Shown here piece by piece: positions 24,936-36,142 of a stretch of DNA of 64,000 nt; the stretch's first letter is position 1; each line of letters begins with the position of its first letter. A program made the translations under genes and the position numbers. The stretch is from contig KV419435.1 in assembly GCA_001630475.1 (NCBI GenBank), positions 23,303-87,302 on the forward strand, given 5' to 3'. The notes beneath the pieces are model-generated. The model was not told the origin of the DNA. It was given only the letters and a program-made list of their open reading frames with translations, and did no database searches. The DNA is from Sistotremastrum niveocremeum HHB9708 (lineage: Eukaryota > Basidiomycota > Agaricomycetes > Sistotremastrales > Sistotremastraceae).

Positions 24936-25772
24936 TACTGTCAAAGGCGGACCTCGAAACGTCTCAGAGTCACCCTTTCAACACTCTTAAAGCCGCAACG
25001 GGGTTATCCCGCTCCCTTCCCCCTTCGCGCTTTGCATGGCAACCCCAATCCTCCTCTCACGATGTTCATGAACCGAACCAGGAAAATAGTGGAGAATCCC
25101 TCTGCGATGCATCTTTGACATGTTCGTTGAGCGTCGCTGGCTTCCACTGCTGGAAGCAGGTCAATCACACCTCCATATTGTTGTGGCACCTAGTATGTAT
25201 TTCCAATTATCCGATCTGTCGTCGAAAATGCTGACAATCTGCTCGTCAGTCCGCCAATGATTCAACAACGTATTCGATAATTTCTCTCTATGGACAGCCG
25301 CCTTGTATTCAAAAATTCAAAACAACGGCTCATCAACATCGGTGGTCGAAATTGGCGGAGGCTGCGAATTTGGGCGGCCCAGTGGAATTAATGCTGCCAC
25401 GCAACAATACAATCTGGATGCCCTGATTCCTCACACTGCATGATTCCTGACCACTTTTACTACGGCTTACGTTGGGCGAGGTTACCAAGTACCAAGTTTA
25501 TCAGAGCCGTGTTTACTGCTTGCCCTTGAGATGTTCGTACATGGGGTTTGGATCTCTATTCACGCAGCACAACGTCATCAGAATGTTCTTCATCGCTGTG
25601 TTGCAATCGGATCCTCTAATGCCTCGCTCTGGGCAATCAAGCACAAATGGCGAACCGGTATGGAGGTTTATCTCCAATGGACTTTGATTGACTCTACATA
25701 GTGACAAGATGTCTTCATGAGCGTGTTCCTCAATTCCCGTCTCATCCCTTTGCCTTGGAGCCTTGCCTCGAG

Positions 25773-26049
25773 ATGGCGATCAACGGTACACAGACCCCCG
25801 TGCATTGTCAATTTACATTGACTCGAGCCGTACGTCCCACATTCAACTCACACCGTTTCCTTTGTTGATGATCTTTCTGCAGTCTGCAGCTTCGATGTCG
25901 CGATCAAGAAGCTGACGGGAACTGCGCCGAGTGGAACAGTTGCCTTCGCTGTTTCCAAACTGCAAAACGAATGCCCCATGAATGCCACGATTATCGCATA
26001 CCCCGGTCCTCGTCACTTGAGCTTCTGCTGCAATTCGACGGCATTTTGA
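25773..26049 (+). CDS. Possible small cysteine-containing protein (59 aa)
   Basis: Exons 25773-25785 and 25883-26049 would join to a 59-aa product, MAINVCSFDVAIKKLTG... ending FCCNSTAF. The second exon is cleanly open with four Cys and normal codon texture. The first exon is only 13 nt and there is no signal peptide, so this may be the last exon of a larger or decayed gene whose upstream part is not visible. I do not recognise it. Confidence 0.2.
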
Positions 26050-26400
26050 AATTCAATGGTCGGTCTGATCTTGGAGTCAGTTCACCCCGAGTTTCCAACT
26101 GATTATCTCTAAAGACATCCATACCTTCTATGAAGATACAACGTCAACCTTTGGGATCATAGTCGTCGAATGCTCCCTTTTCAGCGACCACGAGCGACCA
26201 CGTCACACTCAAGGCGTTCTAGTCAAGCCATTACTGTCATCTTGCGACTTCTTCGCCGTCTCAATTCTGGGTTGCTAAAGACTCGTTGTGTCTTGCTGTC
26301 TCAAAGCAGGCTTCTCCTGTTCTCTTCTTTCACGCCGACTCGCGCGTCTTCCGGTCGCAGAGCTCGACAGAGTTTGCGTCAAAGCTGCCTAAATTTGAAG

Positions 26401-26846
26401 CCGAAGACGCCGAGCGCATCCGGGAGCCGACTGTCTGCTCGGCTATCGGCGTTCCCAGATTCAGCATCCTCGGCAACGCCTCTGCTACCGGACTGTGCTC
26501 TTGAGCCGGCAGCGAGACGAATCAATATTCCTCTGGTGGACTGCTGCCGCAAATCCTCTTGAAATCTTTCGAGACCACCCGAGCTCTTTCACAATCAAAT
26601 TTCGAGATGCAGCATACCACGGCCCGGACCCCATATGTAATGGAGATGCGATTCACTCGCGAGCTGGGGAAGTGGTAAGAGGCGCAGGGTGGTGGATTCA
26701 AATGATAGGTCTGCAGGCCTGGAGTTTGGGAGACACCTAACTCCGGACAGGAGGTGCGTCGCACTACTCACTCAAGGTGATGGCTCCCGTTGGGGGGAGA
26801 GATGGGCCAGGTGGTATCCTCTGGAGCTACCCGTCTCTCCCTTTTG
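26401..26846 (+). repeat. Dispersed repeat, copy C (most complete)
   Basis: This copy shows the longest shared 5' part (from GCCGAGCGCATCCGG, also seen in copy E). The A-box-like TGGGGAAGTGG is at 26665-26675, differing from the consensus TRGCNNAGYGG at one position, and GGATTCAAATG is at 26694-26704. The 3' end is the hairpin GGGGAGAGATGGG / CCCGTCTCTCCC followed by TTTT. It sits about 310 bp upstream of the gene at 27159. Copies C and D are in opposite orientation on either side of that gene. Confidence 0.85.
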
Positions 26847-26901
26847 ATTTCATTTTCATTTTATTTTTTCTTCACTTCTGTGATCTGTATATAAGCATGT
26901 C

Positions 26902-26908
<7 letters not shown>

Positions 26909-26936
<28 letters not shown>
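26909..26936. repeat. (AT)14 microsatellite
   Basis: Fourteen uninterrupted AT units about 60 bp past the end of repeat copy C. Confidence 0.95.
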
Positions 26937-26939
<3 letters not shown>

Positions 26940-27158
26940 CTCATACTTGCTCAAAAAATCTGGAAGCTGAAGATAGTTTTATTCCTGAGAAGCCATAGTT
27001 CCGCACTCGGTCCTATCTCCCGACCATCCGCGACTGTCGGAATCTGGATTTCGAGTTGGCCTTCAACTGCGACCATATACCCCTACGCACTCTACATCTT
27101 AGGAATCGCCATTCTTTTTCTCGTCTCATCAACTTTCTTTTATTTTTGATCCTTCGAC

Positions 27159-28575
27159 ATGTCAGGCAGAGAGAAAACATCGAGCCTCATTGCCGATGAC
27201 ACGGGTGTTCGTGCTTACGCTGGTCGATTGGCCGTGGCCACCTTGAAAGCTGGCGATTATACGGCTTTCTTTGAATCATGGGAGTCTCTAGAGGAGTCGA
27301 CGGATCCCTCGTTGATCCAAGACGCCGCCTGGCCCGCCATGCAGGTTCTTGAGGAGCTCGTTCGCCTGGGTCAAGTTCCCCCGGAATGGCTCGAGAAGTC
27401 GCACACCGTCCTTTTCAACTTCACGCTTCAGACGATCAATTGCCTGGACGAGTTCGGTAGAGGGAATGGAAAACGCGATGCGGACGTAACGTGCAGAGAT
27501 ATTGCGATGGCGCTATGCTTGCTGGAGGAAAACGGCGTGAAGCTGTTCGAAAGATGGTGCGTCTGGATTGGAATTATGCGGGCTAGCTCTATGACTGATG
27601 CGCTGTATTTCAAAAAGTCTTTTACCCCGGCTTCAGTCAATGAGTTTGATAGGCAAACGTCGCGTCATCCAAAAGGTGGTCCGCGCGATTGCCGAAAATT
27701 GGCTCGCGAACGATTTGACCAGCGACACCCGGGAGAGAATATTGCGTGGAATCACCCTCATCATCTCCAATAACTCTTCCTCCACCACATCATCCTCTTC
27801 TGCTTCACAAAGCAGCCTTCTGAGCTATATTCCCACTACCACCCATCTCCTTTCGACGTGCTCCGCCTTGAACGACGAATTGCTGGGATCCTGCATCCTC
27901 GCCGAAGCTCTTCGCGATCCCGAGATCGATTTGAAGACGGATGCAACTGTCTGGTTGATACCTCTCCAACAATCGCTTGCCCGCGACAAATTCAATTTCG
28001 GATTCAAGCCCTTTAACGAATTTTGGGTAGCGCGGGTCCACCATTTTGCCATGGATCTCCCTCCGGTGCCTCAAGTTCTGAAAGGCTTTGAGTTCTATGG
28101 GGATGGGAGTTCTAAAGCGAATAAGACGGTCATTGGGCAGATAAGAGCTCTTGGGGTGAGTCATATATGCGCTCAGATCTTCTTGTCAGAGACTGACTAC
28201 CATCAGGCATCCAATTCTCAGATCAAAAAGGTGAAGAGTTGGCTATGCCGAAGATCGCAAATCCTCATCCTCGCTCGAGCCCTCGAAGCTTTGCCTTCGC
28301 GAATGGCAGCGCTAGGTCCTCGCTTCGAGGTCTTCCGATGCGAACCCTACGAAGTCGACGTCGCTCCCGTCGAAGCTCCCGCGCCCCCTGAGGCCACGCC
28401 GCCGCCATTAGCATCTTCAAGTTCGTTGCCACCTCCATACTCTCCTCCTCCCACCGAATCGCCCGAAGCATCTACCCCACCTCCCTCTAGCAAGCGAAAG
28501 GAGCTCCACGATGCTTCTGAATCCGTGTCGTTCATGGGATGGCTCTCGAAGAGCGTTCGACAGCGACTCTTCTAA
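27159..28575 (+). CDS. Unrecognised 434-aa helical protein, paralogue of the 31435 and 6342 genes
   Basis: Exons 27159-27556, 27618-28155 and 28207-28575 give 434 aa. The second intron could be read through without a stop, but removing it gives the alignment with the paralogue (ASNSQIKKVKSWLCRRSQIL against LSEEALKEVSRWLLLRSHII). The N-terminal 130 residues are helical, a second helical domain (about 133-330) carries LLSTCSALNDELLGSCIL, and a Pro/Ser-rich linker leads to the C-terminal motif MGWLSKSVRQRLF, a likely short amphipathic basic helix. Exon 1 is 398 nt, exactly as in the gene at 31435, and both introns share phase (2, then 0) with both paralogues. There is no signal peptide or membrane segment. 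Function unknown; I do not recognise the family. Confidence 0.85.
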
Positions 28576-31434
28576 GCAGCTTCGTCTCGTCTTCTGTCTA
28601 TCACACCCATCATTATCATCATCATATCATTTGTATTTTGTACTTTCGTTTTGTACCACAGATGTACCCCAAATCATCGTCATTATTAGTCTTACTATGT
28701 ACGGTTCCCTTATCATCGGTGTACTATAGTGAGCTCCCAAATAATCTTCAAATAATCAATGCATGTTCTTTCGGCTGTCAACAGTGATTCTCCAACGATT
28801 TTGTCGAATTCCTGACCATGGGCTTGGTATTGCCAGCGAATGACTCGTGAAAGAGCGAGGAGAAAATGAAAGCAGAGGCCAACCGATTTCCGACTTCATC
28901 GTCTGCAAGTTACGCCCTCTTGGCCTCCTTTCATCCGTGGTCATTGATCTCTCAGGAGTCAGGCTCAATATATAATACTGGGGCTCGTCTGAAAGCAATT
29001 CATACATGAGAAGAACATTGAGCCAATAGTTTTTTCTCCATCGGGAGAATAAAATCAATGGATTGCACAGATGGTATCTTGGTAGTACTGGTACATGGAT
29101 AAGACTTGCGCAATTACAGTATATACAAGTGATCAGGACACAAGAAAATCAACCCTGAATAACTCAAAAGGGAGAGACGGGTAGCTCCAGAGGATACCAC
29201 CTGGCCCATCTCTCCCCCCAACGGGAGCCTTCACCTTGAATGAGTAGTGCGACGCACCTCCTGTCCGGAGTTAGGTGTGTCCCAAACTCCAGGCCTGCAG
29301 ACCTATCATTTGAATCCACCACCCTGCGCCTCTTACCACTTCCCCAGCTCGCGAGTGAATCGCATCTCCGTTACATATGGGGTCCGGGCCGTGGTATGGG
29401 CCATCTCAAAGTTTGATTGTGAAAGAGCTCGGGTGGTCTGCAAAGAGTTCAAGAGGATTTAGCAGCGGCGGTGCATCTGAGGAATCTTGATTCGTCTCGG
29501 TGCGAACACAAGAGGTACCGATTTCGGCCGACGGAAGCCGACGACGTTGTCGAGACACAGTGCAGAAATCCGTTCGTCGAAAGCCAGCGAAAGTCCTGTC
29601 CTCTTCAAACCATTGATCTCGTGATAGCAGAAGGAAACAACATTGATAAAAAGGTCTTAGTCCCATGGTTGATCGCTTCGCTTTTCTTGAATTTTATTTC
29701 ACGACCGCCGATAAAGGATCGAAGACAGAAAGCAAGAGGGCACGTGAAGACGAGAGCACTCGGAAGCCTTTTGTGAAGCAGGAACGACGATGAGAGCGCC
29801 TCAAATCTTGCCGGATAGACTAAGGAGAATACACAGAATCGGCGGCCCAATCTTAATGACAGTCAAAGCGGATATCAGCGCCATCACTAGCAACACTCCA
29901 GGAGCAAGTAGAGCGTTCACGGACCTGACGGTACAGTAGCGGCCTTTATATTCTGCGACGCAAAGCCACGGTCAACCCTCTAAAACTAATCGTTCTGAAT
30001 TCGTAGTTTGTAGCTGTTCAGAGCGGATTTTGGTCACCTTGTCGCCCGAGGCAATATGATATCGAGAGGGAGAATGGTTTGACTAAAGACTGAGATCTTA
30101 GCATGTGAAACCGAGAAAATGAAGCCGAGGGCACGTACCTTCTCTTCCTCATCGGGCCCTTCGACGCGGATTGTGGGGATTGAAGCTGAACGAGATAAGT
30201 CGCACATTCCTGTCGCTCACATGGATCAAAGTTCTTCAAGTGAAGCATCAAGATTAGTCCGCACCAAGACTGATCCGTCCAAAGAACGGCCAATATACTC
30301 TTCAATCGGGATGTGCATGAAGACATGAAAGAAAGCAGCATCAAGTTGCCCGCATGATACGTCCTGGACTGCCAGGACGAATGAATAACGTAGTAAAGGA
30401 AGTGAGATCGTGTGAGATCGAGAAATAGAGGAGACATACCGGTCATTCTCATCCAATAGGACATCCTCTTCGAAGGTCTCGCCTCATACATCAATTGCTG
30501 GACTTTCTCAACACAAGTATGGAGGTTGGTTTTCTTGCATGATCGACGTCCCTGATGCAGTCGTGGCAAGCGAAGGATTGTATGAATTTTCCCGAGGATT
30601 CGAATGGTCGAAAAAGTACTTCATAGGAGGGTTCTCGAAACGAACTCACTTTAACAGGGAATATTATGCTGAAACCCGAAGTCAGACCAGGCGATAATTG
30701 GAAGCAAGATACACGAATGGCGGGCTCACGAGATGAGAAATCCGACTACTCTAGACATATTTCCTGCCCAACCTCCGTCGATATCACGTCAGAGCGATCC
30801 CACGATGGCGTGAACATCCATTGAGGAATGTGAGATTGTTGTCGATGCTGGCAGACGATTTGGGTCTCAGGCTGGGTCTCTAGCAGGGAGGAAAATTTTG
30901 CTCAACATAATTTTGATCACAGTCCACGATTCAAAGGTTTGAAAGGAGGCCGTAGTAATAGGATCAGACAGTTGAATTCGGTATTCCTGTCGAAAGTAGA
31001 CCGGACGCGAGCGAGCGTAGCCTGAAGTTATGGCGACTTGATGAGAAATGTTGGGATCAGCGGCCCATCACAAAATGAGCCGAGTCATAGGATTGAGATA
31101 GCAGTCACAAGAATTGATTATTGGAAGTCATTGAGGCAGATGAATATGGATAAGAAAACTGAAAGAGGCCGGCGGGTGATGATGGGCTGACGAGACAAGT
31201 CAACGCCTCGTCGGGTTGTCACTGGATGCTCTGATGCTCAGGGGAAATATAAAGTGCATGTCGATTGGGACATGATATCAAGACTACCGACATGTGTACA
31301 TGACTAGTGATAAGGATAACTACAAAACGAAATGAATGGGAATAAAGATAGGATAATAAAAAATGGTTCGTATCGTACTGAACTATACCTGCTATAATGA
31401 AATTCGTCGAAACGGTCGTTATGTAGCGTGGGCC
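28576..31434. other. Spacer between convergent paralogues
   Basis: Holds repeat copy D (29164-29546). At 30018-30569 (-) there is a 183-codon frame, and an overlapping frame reads FFHVFMHIPIEEYIGRSLDGSVLVRTNLDASLEEL with possible splice sites near 30443 and 30378. These pieces look like a small or decayed gene, but I could not build a consistent model. Nothing else is supported. Confidence 0.4.
29164..29546 (-). repeat. Dispersed repeat, copy D (inverted)
   Basis: Reverse-complement copy, almost identical to B and C from the CTCTTTCACAATCAAA block to the terminal hairpin, whose T-run reads AAAA on the plus strand at 29166-29169. Its leading segment departs from copy C beyond about 29546. Confidence 0.85.
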
Positions 31435-32891
31435 TTAGTAAGAGAATCGTCTCCTGACACTCCTGAAAGAGTTGTGAACCCATCCCAGAAGCGTTTCTGG
31501 CTCGTCTTCGCGTTCCTTGCGCTTTTTCTGTGAAAGAGTGATCGAGAGTGATTCTTGTTCGTGAGAGGCTGATGAAGACGGCGACGATGGCGGAGGTGTG
31601 AGAACAGAGGATGAAGGAGCAGTAGAAAGGGAAGGGGAAGAGGAAGAACGATGAGAATCACTGTCGGACTCGCTTTCATCGGAAGAGAGGTATGGGGCGA
31701 AGAGTGAATAATGACTGCCGAGGGCTTCTTGCTGAAGTTGAATGTCTTCGAAGCCTTGAGCAAGGGCGATGATGTGACTCCTGAGCAGTAGCCAACGTGA
31801 CACTTCCTTCAGCGCTTCCTCACTCAGCTAGTACTAGTCAGCGACAGTGTACAGTAGTGCGCATACATGACTCACCTCTTGGTTGGCTCTCGACTGCCGG
31901 AGGATCACCCTCCTCGATCTTTTGCTCCCATTTCCAAAGTCATCAATCCCTTCTAGCCCACGTGGAACAGCTCCCAAATCAGCGCAAAAGTCTTGAATCG
32001 CGTGAACGAAGAAGGTCTCGTATGGCTCAGACTCCAAATCGAACTCGGCATCGCGAAGTCTACGAGACAGCGATACGAGAGATGCGGGGGAGTTGAAGTC
32101 CGTAGGGTTGTTTTGAAAATCTTTGGTGATATAGAAGAGAACAAAAAACGCGAAGTTTCTCCAGTTGTAATGTTCTGAAAGAAGGAGGAGCTGTGTCGCA
32201 AAACCAATATCCCTCATTAAAGGAGGAGGATGTCGACCTCGAGGCTTGGGACAAGAACATTCCTTCGGGCATTGCATGAAAATAGGGTTCAGAGCCTCCA
32301 GGATCGCAGCCCGTAACGTCTTGCGAAGGCGTCGGTCATGGTTTGGGTGCCGAATCCAGTTGATGAGCATAGCCTCCATAATGAGTGGGAATAGAACACG
32401 TTGAGGACGTCGAGGTAATCGTTGGATGTAAGGAACAAGCCTTGAGATATTATCAGATGCAAAGACAGAGCCCAGAACATAGACAACACGCACCCTTCGC
32501 GGAGCAGAGACAACCCATTATCTCCACCGACTCGCAAGTATCTGGACACATCTCTGATAGTCTGTTCTTTCGTTCGACAACCGCTTCTCCCGCCTCCATC
32601 GATAAGTCTTAGAGTTTGAACGTTGTGTGCGTGGATGACGGCCTTCGTTTGCTCGACGTGTTCGGGTGGAATCTTGTCCTCCTCCAAGTGATGCCAGAGT
32701 TCTTCAATCGCCGCCCACTCGCCCTCCTGCCACCAGAGCACATCAGACCCAGGGCTACTCTCGTAGGAGTCCCAGAGGTCAAGGAATCGAGCGTATTCGC
32801 CTCTCCGGACCATTAGGAGCGACTGTTCACGGTGGGTCCTGTTCTCCCCTACGCTGGCGAATCGTTTCGGATGGATGAAAGAACCGGACAT
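31435..32891 (-). CDS. Unrecognised 451-aa helical protein, paralogue of the 27159 gene
   Basis: Exons 32891-32494, 32440-31876 and 31827-31435 give 451 aa. The frame after intron 1 reads LVPYIQRLPRRPQRVLFPLI, matching LLPRLQSMSLIGKRRVIQKV in the 27159 gene, and the region FDLESEPYETFFVHAIQDF matches FNFGFKPFNEFWVARVHHF. Residues 115-325 form the helical core. It contains CPKECSCPKPRGRH, a Cys-rich insert the paralogues lack. A long Ser-rich linker follows, and the protein ends LLGWVHNSFRSVRRRFSY, like the paralogue's GWLSKSVRQRLF. Intron 1 (phase 2 after 398 nt) and intron 2 (phase 0) sit where they do in the 27159 gene. The two genes converge across a spacer of 2.9 kb. No known domain; function not assignable. 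Confidence 0.85.
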
Positions 32892-33322
32892 TTGGATTTT
32901 ATGTTTGAACGAATGAAACGAGTGGATGTTTGCCTATGGCGAGGCTATCGTGTAGTAGTACAGTGTTAAAGATTAAGATGAAGCACAAATTTAGGTTCCG
33001 CCAACCGCGCGAGCGCGACATAGGGTACTTAGAAGGCTCAAACTTTCAGATACTATATTTGGGTAACGATTATCTCATTGAGTCTACTTTCATTCCTAAT
33101 ACGAGCATCTAGCCGCTTCCACTTGAATGAGGAACAGCGGTTGGGAAAATGATATCTGTATCCAAATCCTTGTCCGGAATTTTGGGTTCCAGAGCCGAAT
33201 TTATCAGATCGTCGCGGCATAGTAGACCTAAGCAGTGAGCGCAAGTTAAACATTGCAGTGTGTGACTGGATCCATGATCTCCGTTAGCAAAAACTCCTAT
33301 ATATGCGCATAGAATCAGACAG

Positions 33323-34250
33323 TCATTTTCTCGAAAGACGTTGAAAAGCGGAAGCAAACCTACGAGCGCGACCCAATGACGTAGCACGTCCCTGGGACCC
33401 TGCAACCGAATTTTTGATTGTTGAGTCACTCAATGCGGTTGTGTGGTCTGATCCCAGGTAGCCTCGTGATGAGAGGTTTGCGGTCATATCTGAGCTGCGT
33501 CCTGAGACATCAATATTGGTGCAGGGAATGGCTTCGATTGGTGACCTGGGTGTCTGCAAATTGAGAATTAGTCCGCGTGCACTTGATTCAACGAATAAAC
33601 TAACCATTTCATTCGAGAACTTCATGTAATTGCAGCAGAAGACATGGATCACATGTGCCAGCAAGGGGTAGCGTGCGCTATCAGACGCCACGACATATCG
33701 AAAGCCGACCTTGATGAACTTGTCGGTCGTCAAAGATTGGCAAACTGGTCGGAAGATGGAGAGAAAGCAAACAGGAGGGGGTAGTCCTTTCTGACGGCGA
33801 TGGTAAGTGGTGCGGTCGAAGGTGATCCTCCGAAGAGGGGCGCTAGGGCTCGCAGTTGGTTCACTCCATCGCGACGATGCACGGGCGTCTATACGCGGTC
33901 GGCGTCTGCACCACCACCAACAGGCCGGCGGAAGATGACATTGCTGTCTCGAGAGACAAAGTGGTCGACGAGAAGAGCTCGAAGACAAAAAATCTAAATA
34001 ATGGGTTTGGTTAGTTGAAGATGATCTGAGAGGAGCTGGATTTCGTACTTTGCTTCGAGAAGCGTAGACTCCTCAATCGGATCACAGGTGGCCACATTGG
34101 CGAATCGACTGACGAGGTCGGCCCGGCTCAAAGAAAGGAGACCTTGGCTGCTTCGAGAGAACTCATGGTACCAGCAGCCTCCAATATCGGATATCGCGGT
34201 CGGACAATGTAGGAGCTGGTGCGAAGCAATTGTGGGTCCGAGAGGCCGCA
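33323..34250 (-). pseudogene. Unassembled or decayed gene
   Basis: Successive protein-like pieces appear in shifting frames on the minus strand: TIASHQLLHCPTAISDIGGC then SRADLVSRFANVATCDPIEE (about 34235-34065), FVFELFSSTTLSLETAMSSS (about 33985-33930), VNQLRALAPLFGGSPSTAPL then DYPLLFAFSPSSDQ (about 33860-33735), and DKFIKVGFRYVVASDSARYP (about 33720-33660), with a donor-like GTTAGT after NEM at about 33605. One intron (GTACGA...TTTAG) joins the first two pieces in frame. I could not join the later pieces with normal introns, so frameshifts are likely. Family not recognised. Confidence 0.35.
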
Positions 34251-34410
34251 GCGGAAGCAGCTGATATGGGATTATCTCAAGATTCCTCTGAATTGCTGAC
34301 TGTCAACGCTTTCGACGGGAAGAAAACTCGACAGGCGTACCCGAGTTTATGCAGGAGCGGATCAGAAGTTGAAGATATATAACGATATAAGCAAGCACAG
34401 ACACCAAGTG

Positions 34411-34870
34411 GTTGTCCTGAGGAATTGGGTTGTTTAATGAGCGTCGCTTGAGATCGAGAAGAACGGAGGGCAAGATACCTTAAATTCGTAAGCCCCAGAA
34501 TATCTCAAGATTTTCGTGGGCTCTGATATGATCCTCGTTTGGATCCGCTGCATAAAGAATCAGGGACAAAATAGGGAGTTGACGCGGCTGATATTCGACT
34601 ATTCGTCTGATTTATCGAATATCAGCGATTTCGACAAAAAGGAAACCAGGCACGCAGATCCAAGCTTTCGAGCCCACAAGCCAGAATCTAATAACAGCGG
34701 ATGCATTAGAGGCAATCACAAGCGCACAAGCCAAGCATGGCTCACGCGAAATTTGTCCTGAGGGATTGAGTCAAATAATGAGCATTGTTTCAGATCGAGA
34801 AGAACGGAGGGCAACATACCGTAAATCCTGGAGCCCCGGACTATCTTAAAACTTTCTGATTCCGTGGATC
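34411..34870. repeat. Imperfect direct repeat, about 110 bp, offset about 341 bp
   Basis: The stretch from 34411 and the stretch from 34752 share TTGTCCTGAGGGATTG-like starts, an identical AGATCGAGAAGAACGGAGGG core and similar ends (GATACCTTAAAT / CATACCGTAAAT, then GAGCCCCGGAC / AAGCCCCAGAA). This looks like an old local duplication. Confidence 0.6.
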
Positions 34871-35745
34871 GACCCTACGCCTCTCTCAGCTTCATCATAG
34901 AACACATCGGCGCCAACATCGTGGCTCACGAACAAAGAAGTCGAATTTCTTGCCGCAGGTGAATCCTTCCTATAATTCCGGCGAAAGGATTGGGTAATGT
35001 TCTCAAGGCTTCAGTATTGCGAACGGGGAGAAAATAAGATGGATTTGATGGGGAATTTCCTAGGAGTTGAAGTCAGATCGTGGATGGAATGCGAATGTCG
35101 ATCAACGCATGACTCTGACGGATTGCCTACCATGATCTCCTGAGTTCCCTTGAAAGGCTACGGGTCAGCTCTCCTCCGTTTGATTCATTGAGAGTGATCA
35201 TGATATCGCCTGTCCATGACGTGAGAAATCTTGCGAGAAATACGTCTTGTGGCTGTATTCTGCGATGAGCGATCTTCATGACTAGCGTACCGAGGCATTC
35301 GGTGGACTGCCTCAAATATATGGATTAACGTACCAACCATCGGAGATGTCGATATGTCGATGATTGGGTCGACGTCCATGCCAATAGCTGTCCAACGGAA
35401 CCGATCACAATTGGAGGCTCTTGGTGGCAATGGTGGATGCATTGACCAGCAGTACAGAGCACTTGCGGTCCCTCATGGGGTGAAATAAGTCATAGAATTA
35501 AGAGAAATAAGTAAAGACACAGTATTGGACGCCATCGAATCATCTGAGCCTGGATCAGGTTGTCGCAGACAAGCCGACGGATAAGCGCCGAGCAACTTAC
35601 CCAGTGGTCTTGGATGCTTTGGCGAACAAAAACGTACAGGCACTTTGACTCGATGTCTGCTTTAAAATGGCAGGCAGACGATAAAGAATTTACTGGCCTA
35701 TTTCATATTTAGAATCCACCAGGAAAGGGAACAAAATAAAATTAG

Positions 35746-36142
35746 CAAAAGAATGAGGAAAAGTACCACCTACCTGGCCTTTCACTCACCTTTTGGCAGA
35801 AGCTTTCATCTCCGAGCGAGAACATGCAACGCACCTCCATTACAGAGTCAAGGTGGGTCGACCACCGTGCGCTTCGTGCTACTTCTCCAACTCGCGACTC
35901 ATTCGCATCGCCGTTACATACAGGGTACATGAATAGGCATGGGCGAACTCAAATTCCGAGCGTGAAAGGATGCGGGTGGTTGGTCCACAGTTCAACGGAA
36001 TTTTGCAGCAGCAGTTCATCAGAGGAAACTCACTTCGTTTCGGTGCTTGCAGAAGACTTCGGCTTCGGCTGTCGGTAGCAGATGTGGTCGAGTTTGGAAA
36101 CGCCGACAGCCGAAGGTTCTGTCGGGTGCCGGATGCTCAGCC
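35746..36142 (-). repeat. Dispersed repeat, copy E (old)
   Basis: Reverse-complement copy with the same block order as copies A-D but many changes: TTCGGCTGTCGGCGTTTCC, CTGTATGTAACGGCGATGCG, AGTTGGAGAAGTAGC, GGAGGTGCGTTGC and GGCCAGGTAGGTGGTA. At the B-box-like position it reads GGTCGACCC, one base from the consensus GWTCRANNC, which suggests the older sequence had a better B box than copies B-D. Confidence 0.65.

Larger units (their letters stand above)
20107..27158. other. Repeat-rich accessory interval
   Basis: Seven kilobases dominated by three copies of a dispersed repeat (20490, 23541, 26401), a MITE (24668-24935) and an AT microsatellite. Coding-like pieces on the minus strand at 21.0-22.4 kb include a 134-codon frame (21951-22355) with RLLNEFLDLENVILRPF and a donor-like site near 21860, but I could not assemble a gene or name a family. 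A frame at 24373-24783 (+) runs into the MITE, so any gene there would be disrupted. No complete gene can be defended. Confidence 0.5.

Noticed and set aside
28156-28206. Read-through of the second intron in the 27159 gene (51 nt, no stop)
   Set aside because: Splice signals are good and removal gives the alignment and phase seen in both paralogues.
20490-36142. Reading the dispersed repeat as a protein gene because 70-85 codon frames recur in each copy
   Set aside because: The frames recur only because the DNA is repeated; diverged copies carry stops and there is no conserved start or protein pattern.
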